Shown in pieces: positions 46,040-55,056 of a stretch of 64,000 bases of DNA (positions are counted from its first letter, which is position 1; each line of letters opens with the position of its first letter). This stretch comes from Flammeovirga yaeyamensis. GTDB lineage: Bacteria; Bacteroidota; Bacteroidia; Cytophagales; Flammeovirgaceae. Location of the stretch: contig NZ_CP076132.1 of the NCBI RefSeq assembly GCF_018736045.1, forward strand, positions 672,001 to 736,000, read 5' to 3'. The position numbers were made by a program, and so were the translations under genes. Under the pieces are notes generated by a model. The model had not been told where the DNA came from. It was given only the letters and a program-made list of their open reading frames with translations, and ran no database searches.

Positions 46040-47263
46040 ATGAAAACTATTCAATTATTTCTCATTGTTAGTTTTTTCTTTATCGGCGATCTGTTTTCTC
46101 AAGGCTTTATATCAGATCAACTCTCAAAAAAGAAAAATATTGATGAAGAGGAGGTACCATGGGAAGACCCATCGTTTCCAGGGTCTTGGCCTATGTCAGG
46201 AAAAGGAAACGTAAGAATGAAAATTGGGGGCTACATGAAAAACGATTTCGTATATGATGTGAACGGCACCCGAGATAAAACGCAATTTTTGATGTCGACC
46301 ATTCCTGTGAAAGGGGAGGCAGATTACGGAAGTACCGGATATGTGAGCTTTTTCTCAAAAGAAACAAGAATCAATTTAGACGTCAGAAGTAAGGTGAGTA
46401 ATACGCCTGTACAAATGTTTGTGGAAGGCGATTTCTTTTCTTCAACAGGAAATCAATTTCGAATGCGACATGCCTATTTAAAAGTGGGGAAATTTACTTT
46501 TGGACAAACATGGACCAACCTTACATTCTTGGAGACACTTCCTTTTATTATTGATTTTGCAGCTGGCGATGCCCTTTTTGGAGGTCGTTCTAATCAGATT
46601 AGATACGAGACCAATATCAATAAAAATTGGTTGTTTGGAGCAAGTATCGAATACTTGGAAAATATGGGTATCGAAAACCCAAATACCTTAAATGGCGTGG
46701 CTCAAGCACAGCTTCCATTACTATCGATGAAATTCATTTACAGTAAGAAAAACACTAAACTATTTTTCGGAGCAAGTGCCGCTCAATTAAATTGGACAGG
46801 TGGCCCTGAAGGAAAGAATGCATCCACTCCACAATTGGATATCATTTTTGGTGGACGAAGACAAATAAATAGAAAGAATTCAGTTTCCTGGAATGTCAAT
46901 TACGGTATTGGATCTGGAGAAAATATTCTGGCTTTTATTGGTAGTAATGCCAATGCAGTTTTAACCCAAGAGGGTGAATTAGTGGCCATGAAATCATTTT
47001 CTGCCTTGGTTGGATATACGCATCACTGGAACGAAAAATGGTCTTCCAACTTTTCATATGCCTATGGTTGGCTGATGGACATTCCAGACTCTAGAGATCC
47101 ATTTGCTTTAAAGGCAGGCGGTATATCTCACATCAACTTGGTTTGGCAACCGCTTAAATATTTCTCTACAGGTATAGAATACATGAGGGGAACACAAAGA
47201 ACGGCCAATAGTGCTTTAGGAACAGCCAATAGATTTCAGTTAATGACAAAATTTGATTTTTAA
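46040..47263 (+). CDS. DcaP-like outer-membrane porin 2
   Basis: 407 residues, signal peptide ending LFSQ. The barrel shares the segment order of porin 1: KIGGYMKNDFVYD, RMRHAYLKVGKFTFGQTWT, LPFIIDFAAGDALFGGR, and the C-terminal RFQLMTKFDF with terminal Phe. The two porins are paralogues with moderate similarity and different loops, so they may pass related but distinct solutes. A dyad of 11 bp follows (47269-47279 with 47295-47305) without a T run. Confidence 0.85.
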   Translation: MKTIQLFLIVSFFFIGDLFSQGFISDQLSKKKNIDEEEVPWEDPSFPGSWPMSGKGNVRMKIGGYMKNDFVYDVNGTRDKTQFLMSTIPVKGEADYGSTGYVSFFSKETRINLDVRSKVSNTPVQMFVEGDFFSSTGNQFRMRHAYLKVGKFTFGQTWTNLTFLETLPFIIDFAAGDALFGGRSNQIRYETNINKNWLFGASIEYLENMGIENPNTLNGVAQAQLPLLSMKFIYSKKNTKLFFGASAAQLNWTGGPEGKNASTPQLDIIFGGRRQINRKNSVSWNVNYGIGSGENILAFIGSNANAVLTQEGELVAMKSFSALVGYTHHWNEKWSSNFSYAYGWLMDIPDSRDPFALKAGGISHINLVWQPLKYFSTGIEYMRGTQRTANSALGTANRFQLMTKFDF

Positions 47264-47342
47264 TCATAATGAACCATTCTATACAACAAAAATTGAATGG
47301 TTCATGTCAAATACTATGTTGGAGGATGAATTGACTAGAATG

Positions 47343-47397
47343 TGTAAGTAGTATGTGATTTCGTGCAACTGAAAATATGCTGTCACCCCGATATTTG
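47343..47397 (+). promoter_or_regulatory. Regulon promoter upstream of the small exported protein
   Basis: TGTAAG at 47343, TGCAAC at 47364 (+21), TTTG at 47394 (+30) within GATATTTG. Confidence 0.72.
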
Positions 47398-47460
47398 TAT
47401 CATCATCAATAAGGAATAACTTCTTGATGTCTCAAAATTCAATCTTTAAATAATCTGACA

Positions 47461-47829
47461 ATGAAAAAGCTATTTATTATTTCTCTGCTATCCCTAATTT
47501 CGATGTTACATGTGAATGCTCAAGACATTAAAAAAGAGTTGTCTTCTGAAAACGTGGTGGAAATTAAGGCAGATATGAGTCAAAATGAATTATCAAAGCT
47601 GATAGAAACTTACAGAGTGAAGCATTCCAATGACGGAACAACGGTGAATTGGACTGAGTTTAAATCAACATCACTTTTAAAAGGAGTATTTGATGCTAAA
47701 CAAAATGATGAACAGACTCAAGTAGAAAAATTAAATGCTTCAGCAAAACGATACAAAGAAATCAAATTGAATGATTCTGTAAAACAGCTTCAAGAAAACG
47801 AGCTTTTTGATAAAAAATCGAAAGATTAA
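47461..47829 (+). CDS. Small exported protein of the regulon
   Basis: 122 residues, signal peptide MKKLFIISLLSLISMLHVNA. The mature ~100 residues are charged and mostly helical: ELSKLIETYRVKHSNDG, then VNWTEFKSTSLLKG, then KRYKEIKLNDSVKQL. The order of features resembles the N-terminal extension of hydrolase C (a Q-QKFRENYN helix, then SELFNTALLEP, then FGEISLNDFM), so it may be a stand-alone version of that domain. That likeness is by eye only. It is the last gene of the island; a terminator follows at 47873. Confidence 0.75.
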   Translation: MKKLFIISLLSLISMLHVNAQDIKKELSSENVVEIKADMSQNELSKLIETYRVKHSNDGTTVNWTEFKSTSLLKGVFDAKQNDEQTQVEKLNASAKRYKEIKLNDSVKQLQENELFDKKSKD

Positions 47830-47872
47830 ACGATCGAAAAGGTAAAAAAATTATATCTCAGAATAACCCTTT

Positions 47873-47908
47873 AAGCCGCTTGATACATTTATTGAGTGGC
47901 TTTTTTTG
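47873..47908 (+). terminator. Terminator at the end of the island
   Basis: A nine-pair stem (47873-47881 with 47894-47902), including G-U pairs, runs into a seven-base T tract. Confidence 0.82.
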
Positions 47909-47967
47909 TATAAAAAAAGGTGAATACCTGTAAGATATCCACCTCTTTACGCTTCATCAAAAAGCTA

Positions 47968-48201
47968 TTAAAACTCTTTGACCTTTATAATCTTCACTGG
48001 GCAAGCTTCCGCTGCCTTAATGTTTTCGTCTAATTCGATAGGACTTACCTTAGTTGTATAGAAGCCTTTTTTATTGACTCCTCCCACCAATGTAGCTTTC
48101 CCATCTCTTTTGGACATCACCCATCTGTCTGGAGCAAACTCCACACAGTAGTTACATCCTATGCATTTATTTCGTTGATGCGTAATTGTAATTTTACTCA
48201 T
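47968..48201 (-). CDS. Small single-cluster ferredoxin
   Basis: 77 residues. Cys13, Cys16 and Cys19 (CIGCNYC) with Cys67-Pro68 give the four ligands of one [4Fe-4S] cluster; the second cluster of 2[4Fe-4S] ferredoxins is absent. Cytoplasmic electron carrier. It begins 16 bases after the stop of the U32 gene on the same strand, so it is in the same operon and probably serves that enzyme. Confidence 0.9.
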   Translation of the reverse strand: MSKITITHQRNKCIGCNYCVEFAPDRWVMSKRDGKATLVGGVNKKGFYTTKVSPIELDENIKAAEACPVKIIKVKEF

Positions 48202-48217
48202 GATCGTTTTTAACGAA

Positions 48218-49498
48218 TTAAGCTTCTACAGTCTCTGCATCCACTAATTTATACAATTTATCTGAAGGACGAATTTGTGTGTCCAATTTGATACTGAATG
48301 TATCGCCTTTTACCGCCATTTCTTTCTTTCCTTCGTCGTTTACGTGAAGTTCCTCTACTACTGTTTCCACTACACCTGTTGTTGGTCCAGTAATTAAAAG
48401 GCGATCACCCACTTTTACTTTTTGAGTTTCCAATTGGAATTCTGCCACCTGAATATTTTTGAAATAACGACGACCGTTACCCAAGAATACTTTTCTAGTT
48501 TTGGCTTTAGATCCGTGCTGATCTGTCCATTTACCCATTTCCTGACCAAGGTAGTAACCACCCCAGAATCCGCGGTTGTACACTTCAGTCATACGCTCTT
48601 TCCATTGCTCACCTTTTTCTTTAGTGTAAGTACCGTCGAAGTAGCTATCGATAGCCTCTCTGTAGCACTGAGCAACTGTTTTTACGTATTCAGGACCTTT
48701 ACCACGACCTTCGATTTTCAATACTTTCACTCCTGTATCTAATAATTGATCTAGGAAGTCGATAGTACATAAATCTTCTGGCGACATGATGTATTCGTTA
48801 TCGATTTCTAACTCGTGTCCGTCTTCGATATCGATTACTTTGTATTTTCTACGACAGTTCTGTACACAAGCACCTCTGTTCGCAGATGAGTTTTGCGTAT
48901 GTAATGATAAGTAACACTTACCAGAAACGGCCATACACAATGCACCGTGAGCGAATACCTCAACTTCTACCAATTCTCCAGAAGGACCAGTGATGTTCTC
49001 GTTTTTGATCGTATCACAGATCGTTTTCATTTGAACCATAGAAAGCTCTCTTGAAAGTACCATTACATCTGCAAATGTAGCGTAGAAACGTACAGTCTCA
49101 GCATTCGTAATGTTTACTTGAGTAGAGATGTGCACTTCTACACCTACTCTAAATGCATAAGCAATTACTGCTTGATCTGATGCGATAATGGCTGTAATAC
49201 CAGATTCTTTTACACGATCAACTACTCTACGCATAATAGATAAATCATGCTCATAGATAATCGTATTTAAAGTAAGGTACGATCTAACACCGTTCTCATT
49301 ACAGATACGAGCTACTTCCTCAAGATCATCAAGAGTAAAGTTCATAGAGGCACGAGCTCTCATATTGAGCTGTTCTACCCCAAAATATATAGAATCGGCA
49401 CCACCTTGGATGGCTGCCATCATTGAGTCAAATCCGCCTGCTGGGGCCATTAATTCCACTGGACGTTTTGTCGCAGGTTTTTTAAATGTATGCTCCAC
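48218..49498 (-). CDS. U32-family RNA hydroxylation protein (TrhP/RlhA-type)
   Basis: 426 residues, cytoplasmic. The start ELMAPAGGFDSMMAAIQGGAD and the later CMAVSGKCYLS, then ANRGACVQNCRRKY define the U32 family. Cys188, Cys195, Cys211, Cys215 and Cys244 make a likely Fe-S or metal site. Once called peptidases, E. coli members TrhP (YegQ) and RlhA (YdcP) are needed to hydroxylate tRNA uridine-34 and 23S rRNA C2501. The length is nearer TrhP (~450) than RlhA (~650), so the tRNA role is more likely. It is first gene of an operon with the ferredoxin; a -7 box lies 28 bases upstream. Confidence 0.88.
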   Translation of the reverse strand: MEHTFKKPATKRPVELMAPAGGFDSMMAAIQGGADSIYFGVEQLNMRARASMNFTLDDLEEVARICNENGVRSYLTLNTIIYEHDLSIMRRVVDRVKESGITAIIASDQAVIAYAFRVGVEVHISTQVNITNAETVRFYATFADVMVLSRELSMVQMKTICDTIKNENITGPSGELVEVEVFAHGALCMAVSGKCYLSLHTQNSSANRGACVQNCRRKYKVIDIEDGHELEIDNEYIMSPEDLCTIDFLDQLLDTGVKVLKIEGRGKGPEYVKTVAQCYREAIDSYFDGTYTKEKGEQWKERMTEVYNRGFWGGYYLGQEMGKWTDQHGSKAKTRKVFLGNGRRYFKNIQVAEFQLETQKVKVGDRLLITGPTTGVVETVVEELHVNDEGKKEMAVKGDTFSIKLDTQIRPSDKLYKLVDAETVEA

Positions 49499-49950
49499 TT
49501 TTTCTTTGTTTTAAAATTCGGTTTGCAAAAATACGATTAAAATAATCGGTAATCAATTTTTTTCGTAAAATAGCTACCCTTTATACTATGATTATCAACG
49601 AAATAGAAGTTAAAAACTATCAATAGATCAATATTTATTCACAAACCGTGTAAGTATTCCTCCTATAAAGAAGCAAATTAAAATAAACTATCCCCTCATT
49701 GGTTGTAGTAGTGAATGTATATCTGGGACCTTACTACATTTTGATTTTTCTACTCCTAAATCATCAAATAGTTAGAAAACTCATAGAAGTGGAAAATGTT
49801 AGATAGAAATGAAGTGTTTTTTGTAATTATATTTTTTTTGATGTCAAAAAGCTGATTTTTAATTCTTTAATAATTTGATCTAAATAGATATTTCATTAAT
49901 TTAAAAAACGACTAATCTTACTGCTTCTTAATTCACTCTAAATTTATTTA
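49499..49950. other. 452-base divergent gap between the U32 operon and a histidine kinase gene
   Basis: This AT-rich region contains the minus-strand -7 box at 49526-49533. I see no ORF, hairpin or RNA gene in the rest, and no consensus box for the plus-strand gene. Confidence 0.5.
49526..49533 (-). promoter_or_regulatory. -7 promoter box for the U32-ferredoxin operon
   Basis: The minus strand reads TATTTTTG, an exact TAnnTTTG, giving a leader of about 20 nt. Confidence 0.55.
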
Positions 49951-51900
49951 ATGACCAAAAAGGACGAATATTATAATCAGTTACTCAGATTAAACCTTCG
50001 GTATAATGATCATGACCTCGATGTAAAGGAGATCATGGAGATGCTGTTGACGATTTATATGAATTATCAACAAGCCTATTACGGTATGATCTGTAAAGTA
50101 GATCATCAGTTAGAATTTTTTAATTGCATTAGTCGTTTCTCAAAACAAAATGTAGCAGTACCCAGTTTTGAAAATCTTCAAATCGAATCGGTTAAATCAA
50201 AAAATATAGCTCAAAATAAAATGGGACAGGTTTGTGTGCCCATTATTGATAGTCAAAAAGATGAGGTTTTTTGTCTGATATGTATTCTTATTCCAAAAAA
50301 TGGAGTGGATTTGGATACGAATGCAACTCAGCAATTGAAAATTGTGGCAGAAACTTTAATCCATAAAAGTGATCAAAAGAAGAGGAATGCATTTAGAGAT
50401 TCCACAATGAGAAAAGGTATTATTGAGGAGAATGAGGTAACGTTTAAACCTTTCTTTTCTGATGCTTTTAGTTTATGTGCGGTAGTTGATCCAGGTACTT
50501 GGGAATTTTTATTTTTGAATAATAGTTGGGAGAGAACATTAGGTTTCTCTATTGAGGAATTAAAATCTTACTCTTTTGTCAATTGGTTGCATGTTGATGA
50601 TATCAACGAGTCTTTACGTATTTATCAGGAAGTTTATGAAGGAAAATTAGTAAAGTCTTTTATTAACCGATATAGAACAAAATGGGGGGAGTTTAAATAT
50701 TTTGAATGGGATATTTCTAGAAATACCGACAATGGTTTTATTTATTGTATGGGTAGAGATATCACTCTTCAGCATGAAAATCATGAAAAGTTATTCTTTC
50801 AATCCAATATATTAAGAGGTGTTCAGGACAGTGTTTTAGTTATTAACCTGGAAGGAAGAGTTACCTATGCAAATCAGACGGTTATTGATTTAACGGGCTT
50901 TCCAAAAAAGTACTTATTAAACCGTTCATTCGATCTCATATTTAAAGAATATAATAATGGGATACATCAACCTATCACTCTAAATAAAATAAACAATAAC
51001 GATAGTTTAATTGAAGTTCAGGTTCTAGATAAAGACGAACAAAAAATTTGGATGGAGGTGAAAACCACTTTTCTTTCGGATGTTTATGGAGATCCTATTG
51101 GGCATTTATGTATTCTAAAGAACATTGCACACAGAAAGGATTATGAAGAAACTTTGATGAAAAGAAATGAAGCTTTAAGTAAAGCCAATAAAGAGTTGGA
51201 TAACTTTGTTTACAGAGTATCTCATGATTTAAGGGCACCAATTACCTCAGCTTTAGGTTTAATTGAGTTGAGTTTAGATTCTGATTATACCCAAGTAAAA
51301 GAGTATTTAAAATTACAGCAAAGAAGCTTAAAAAAATTGGATGATTTCATTCATGATATCTTGAATTACTCAAGAAATAATAGAATGGAGTTAAAACCAA
51401 GTGAGATAGATATTCATGAATTATTACAAACAACACTGGATCAGTATAAATTTATTAATGAATATCAGAAAGTATTGATAGAGATTGATGTAGAGGCTAA
51501 TAATCCACTTTACTGTGATGAATCAAGGTTATTGGTCATTATTAATAATATCATTTCCAATGCTTTTAAATTTACTTCTAGATCCTACAAGCCTTGTATT
51601 AACATTAAAGCAGTAGTCGAACCCTCCGATTTAATCTTAAAGATTTCGGATAATGGTATCGGAATTAGAAAAGAGCATGTGGAGAAAATATTTGATATGT
51701 TCTACAGAGCTACTGATATTAATTATGGATCGGGTTTAGGACTTTATATCGTTCAGGAAGCAGTAAAAAGATTAGGAGGGGAGATTGAAGTTGAATCTGA
51801 AATTGATGAGGGAACTACGTTTACGATTACGGTGCCTAACCTTTGGAGTATTTTTCCGAATGGCTTGAAAAAAACAAAAGAAATAAAATTGAATAGCTAG
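49951..51900 (+). CDS. Soluble PAS-type sensor histidine kinase
   Basis: 649 residues without membrane segments. The N-terminal ~145 residues look GAF-like; two PAS domains follow (about 155-280, with WEFLFLNNSWERTLGFS; and 285-400, with VTYANQTVIDLTGFPKKYLL). HisKA has phospho-acceptor His425 (FVYRVSHDLRAPITSALG), then a HATPase domain with ISNAFKFTSR, DNGIGI and GSGLGLYIVQEA. No receiver or Hpt, and no response regulator next to it, so the partner is elsewhere. A terminator overlaps its stop codon region. Confidence 0.94.
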   Translation: MTKKDEYYNQLLRLNLRYNDHDLDVKEIMEMLLTIYMNYQQAYYGMICKVDHQLEFFNCISRFSKQNVAVPSFENLQIESVKSKNIAQNKMGQVCVPIIDSQKDEVFCLICILIPKNGVDLDTNATQQLKIVAETLIHKSDQKKRNAFRDSTMRKGIIEENEVTFKPFFSDAFSLCAVVDPGTWEFLFLNNSWERTLGFSIEELKSYSFVNWLHVDDINESLRIYQEVYEGKLVKSFINRYRTKWGEFKYFEWDISRNTDNGFIYCMGRDITLQHENHEKLFFQSNILRGVQDSVLVINLEGRVTYANQTVIDLTGFPKKYLLNRSFDLIFKEYNNGIHQPITLNKINNNDSLIEVQVLDKDEQKIWMEVKTTFLSDVYGDPIGHLCILKNIAHRKDYEETLMKRNEALSKANKELDNFVYRVSHDLRAPITSALGLIELSLDSDYTQVKEYLKLQQRSLKKLDDFIHDILNYSRNNRMELKPSEIDIHELLQTTLDQYKFINEYQKVLIEIDVEANNPLYCDESRLLVIINNIISNAFKFTSRSYKPCINIKAVVEPSDLILKISDNGIGIRKEHVEKIFDMFYRATDINYGSGLGLYIVQEAVKRLGGEIEVESEIDEGTTFTITVPNLWSIFPNGLKKTKEIKLNS

Positions 51901-51927
51901 AGAAATTAATCTCTAGCTATTTTTTTG
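51893..51927 (+). terminator. Terminator of the PAS kinase gene
   Basis: An 11-bp perfect stem, ATAGCTAGAGA (51893-51903) with 51910-51920, includes the TAG stop codon in its left arm and ends in a T run. Confidence 0.9.
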
Positions 51928-51934
51928 ATGATGA

Positions 51935-54900
51935 TTATGCCAAACTAGGTTTGGTTTTATTTTTATAGAAAATACTGAAAATGACAGGGAAAACGACTAA
52001 CGTAAGTACGGTCGCCGTTAAAATTCCCCATACAATCACAACAGCTAATGGTTTCTGAGATTCTGACCCAATACCCGTAGACATTGATGCTGGCAATAGA
52101 CCAACAAAGTCAGTTACGGCGGTCATTAATACCGGACGGATTCTAGATTTAACACCATCTTTAACGGCATCATCCAAGGATAATCCATCGTTAAGGTTAG
52201 TCTTGAATTTGGAGACGAGTAATACACCATTCTGTACACAAATACCGAATAGGGCGATAAACCCGACACCTGCTGAAATACCAAAGTTGATGGTGAAGAA
52301 CGAAAGACCTAAAATACCACCTACTAAAGCGAATGGTACGTTGATCATGACCAAACTAGCATCTCTAATATTATTGAAGGTAGTTAAAAGGACAAGGAAG
52401 ATCATGACCATGACAACTGGTACCACTTGCATAAGTCGTTGTTGGGCACGTTCCATGTTTTTAAATTCTCCATCCCAAGACATGTACATTCCTTTATCGA
52501 GTTGTAAGGCGGCATTTACTTTTTCTTGAGCTTCTGCTACAGTACTACCCAAGTCTCTACCTCTAACTGAGAAAGTCAGGGCAACAAAACGTTCTCCATC
52601 ACTTCTGTACACAAAGGCAGGGCCTGTTTTGGTGAAGATATCAGCGATTTCTTTCAACTGAACACTACCTCCATCTAAAGTCGGTACTTTAATTTTTCCA
52701 ATGGCTTGTGTATCGTTTCTATATTCCTCAGGATAACGAATTCTGATATCAAAACGACGTTCGTCTTCATACAATTGTGTAGCTGCTTTACCTCCGATAG
52801 CCATTTCTATTACAGAGTTGGCATCTGCTGTAGCTACACCATATTGTGCCATTTTTACCTGATCAAGATCGATATACAATTCAGGCTGACCAATAAGTTT
52901 GATAATATTCAGATCGGCAATACCATCGATGTCTTGCATCACTTCTTGTGCTTGTTCTGCAAGGTCTTCTAATTGATATAAATCTTTGCCATAGATTTTC
53001 AAGGCCAAAGCCCCTTTTACACCTGTAACGGCTTCCTCCACATTGTCCATAATTGGTTGGGAGAAGTTAAAAGTGACTCCTTGATAATCGCTTAATTTAT
53101 TTTCTAATTCTTCTATAATTTCCGCTTTGCTTAGACCACGTTTCCAATCGTCTTGAGGATACAGATCCACATGGAATTCGATATTAAAGAATCCTGTAGG
53201 GTCAGTACCATCGTTCGGTCGACCTGTTTGTGAAAGTACGCCTCTCACTTCTGGAATTTTTCGAATCTCGTTCCTTAGTTTTTTGGTCATGTCGTGGGAC
53301 TCATTCAAGCTGACGCTAATCGGCATAAATGCTCTAATGTATATGGCGCCTTCATTCAATTGAGGTAAGAATTCTGTACCCATCTGACTTCCCATAAATA
53401 AACCTACGGATAACACTGCTCCTGAAATCATCAAGGTGATTTTCTTACGAGCATATGCCCATGAGAATGCACCATAAAAGATTTTCTGCATAAAACGAGT
53501 GAAGAAATTTTCTTTCTCTTTTACATCCTTATTCAATAACACACTTACCAATACAGGTACTAGTGTTAATGACATGATTAATGCGCCTAATAATGCAAAT
53601 CCGAAGGTGAAAGCTAAAGGCGAGAACATCTTACCTTCTACTTTTTGAAAGGCGAAAATAGGTACTAAAGCAAGGATAGTGATTAACTGAGAAGAGAAAA
53701 GGTTAGCTCCTAATTTTCCACCAGTTTCTTTGATTAAACCTAGCTTAGAAAGCTTATTGAAACGAGTCATTCCTAACGACTTTGCTTTTCGATCAAGGAC
53801 CACAAAAAGTCCTTCTACCATTACCACAGCACCATCGATAATAATACCGAAGTCAATAGCACCCAATGAAAGTAAGTTGGCTGTCATACCTTTCATTCGC
53901 ATACAGATCAGAGCAAATAAAAGGGACAAAGGAATGATGATGGAAACAATAAATGTTGTTCTCCAATCGGCCATGAAAAGTAACACGAAGATGACGACAA
54001 AGAAGATACCTTCAGCCAAGTTTTTTGTGACTGTGTTCGTGGTAAAATCAATTAGTTCGGAACGATCGTAAAAAGGATCAATTTGCGTTCCTTCCGGCAA
54101 TACTCTTTCGTTCAGTTCTTCAATTTTATCTTTTAATCTTTCGATCACTTCACTTGGGTTTTCACCACGACGCATCACGACAATACCCTCAACAATATCA
54201 GATTGTTCGTTAAGCCCTACGATACCTAATTTTGGAGCGTGAGTTTCTTTCACCTCAGCAACATTTTTAACAAGGATAGTTGTGTTATTCTCTCTTTCGA
54301 TGATGACGTTCTCAATTTCCTCTTTATTATTCAGGAGACCGATACCTCTAACCACATAGGCTTGGTTACGTTTTTCGATCACATCACCACCAACATTGAC
54401 ATTGCTATTTTCTAGTGCTTCATATAATTCTAAAGAAGTGATACCGTATTGAGACATTAAGTGAGGATTGGCAGAAACCTCGTAGATTTTTACTTCACCA
54501 CCAAAACTGACCACATCAGCAACGCCAGGAACGGCTCTCAATTTTCTCTCGATTGTCCAATCTTGTAACGTCTTTAATTCACGTACCGATTGATGATCCG
54601 ACGAAAGTGTATAACGGTAAATCTCTCCTGTAGGACCAGAAGAAGGTTCCATTTCTGAATCCACACCATCTGGCAAGTCCACATTCATGATACGGTTAGC
54701 GACCAATTGTCTTGCTTTGAACTCGTCTACATCATCACCAAAAGCGATGGTCACTACAGACAAACCAAACAATGAAATTGAACGAACCTCTGTTTTACCT
54801 GGAGTGGAATTCACTTCTACCTCAATGGGTAAAGTGACAAATTTTTCCATTTCTTCGGCACTACGACCTTCCCATTGAGAGATAATTCTTACTCTTGGGT

Positions 54901-55039
54901 TGGTGACATCTGGAAATGCCTCGATAGGTGTATTCTGATAACTAATTACACCCGCAACGATCATGATTAACGTTAAGAAAAAGACAAAGAATCTGTTTCG
55001 TAACGAGAATCCGATAATGTTTTCTATAAATCTTTTCAT
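51935..55039 (-). CDS. czcA: Heavy-metal efflux RND pump, CzcA-type
   Basis: 1034 residues, inner-membrane proton-driven pump with twelve membrane segments and two large periplasmic loops. The fourth-helix motif reads DFGIIIDGAVVMVE (Asp396, Asp402, Glu409), the form found in Zn/Co/Cd/Ni pumps (CzcA) rather than the GAMVDAAIVM form of CusA copper/silver pumps. The start MKRFIENIIGFSLRNRFFVF and the segment PEAFPDVTNPRV-like IEAFPDVTNPRVRI are standard. Last gene of czcCBA, 17 bases after czcB. Exact metal is not certain. Confidence 0.95.
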   Translation of the reverse strand: MKRFIENIIGFSLRNRFFVFFLTLIMIVAGVISYQNTPIEAFPDVTNPRVRIISQWEGRSAEEMEKFVTLPIEVEVNSTPGKTEVRSISLFGLSVVTIAFGDDVDEFKARQLVANRIMNVDLPDGVDSEMEPSSGPTGEIYRYTLSSDHQSVRELKTLQDWTIERKLRAVPGVADVVSFGGEVKIYEVSANPHLMSQYGITSLELYEALENSNVNVGGDVIEKRNQAYVVRGIGLLNNKEEIENVIIERENNTTILVKNVAEVKETHAPKLGIVGLNEQSDIVEGIVVMRRGENPSEVIERLKDKIEELNERVLPEGTQIDPFYDRSELIDFTTNTVTKNLAEGIFFVVIFVLLFMADWRTTFIVSIIIPLSLLFALICMRMKGMTANLLSLGAIDFGIIIDGAVVMVEGLFVVLDRKAKSLGMTRFNKLSKLGLIKETGGKLGANLFSSQLITILALVPIFAFQKVEGKMFSPLAFTFGFALLGALIMSLTLVPVLVSVLLNKDVKEKENFFTRFMQKIFYGAFSWAYARKKITLMISGAVLSVGLFMGSQMGTEFLPQLNEGAIYIRAFMPISVSLNESHDMTKKLRNEIRKIPEVRGVLSQTGRPNDGTDPTGFFNIEFHVDLYPQDDWKRGLSKAEIIEELENKLSDYQGVTFNFSQPIMDNVEEAVTGVKGALALKIYGKDLYQLEDLAEQAQEVMQDIDGIADLNIIKLIGQPELYIDLDQVKMAQYGVATADANSVIEMAIGGKAATQLYEDERRFDIRIRYPEEYRNDTQAIGKIKVPTLDGGSVQLKEIADIFTKTGPAFVYRSDGERFVALTFSVRGRDLGSTVAEAQEKVNAALQLDKGMYMSWDGEFKNMERAQQRLMQVVPVVMVMIFLVLLTTFNNIRDASLVMINVPFALVGGILGLSFFTINFGISAGVGFIALFGICVQNGVLLVSKFKTNLNDGLSLDDAVKDGVKSRIRPVLMTAVTDFVGLLPASMSTGIGSESQKPLAVVIVWGILTATVLTLVVFPVIFSIFYKNKTKPSLA

Positions 55040-55056
55040 TACAGCAGTGGATTATA

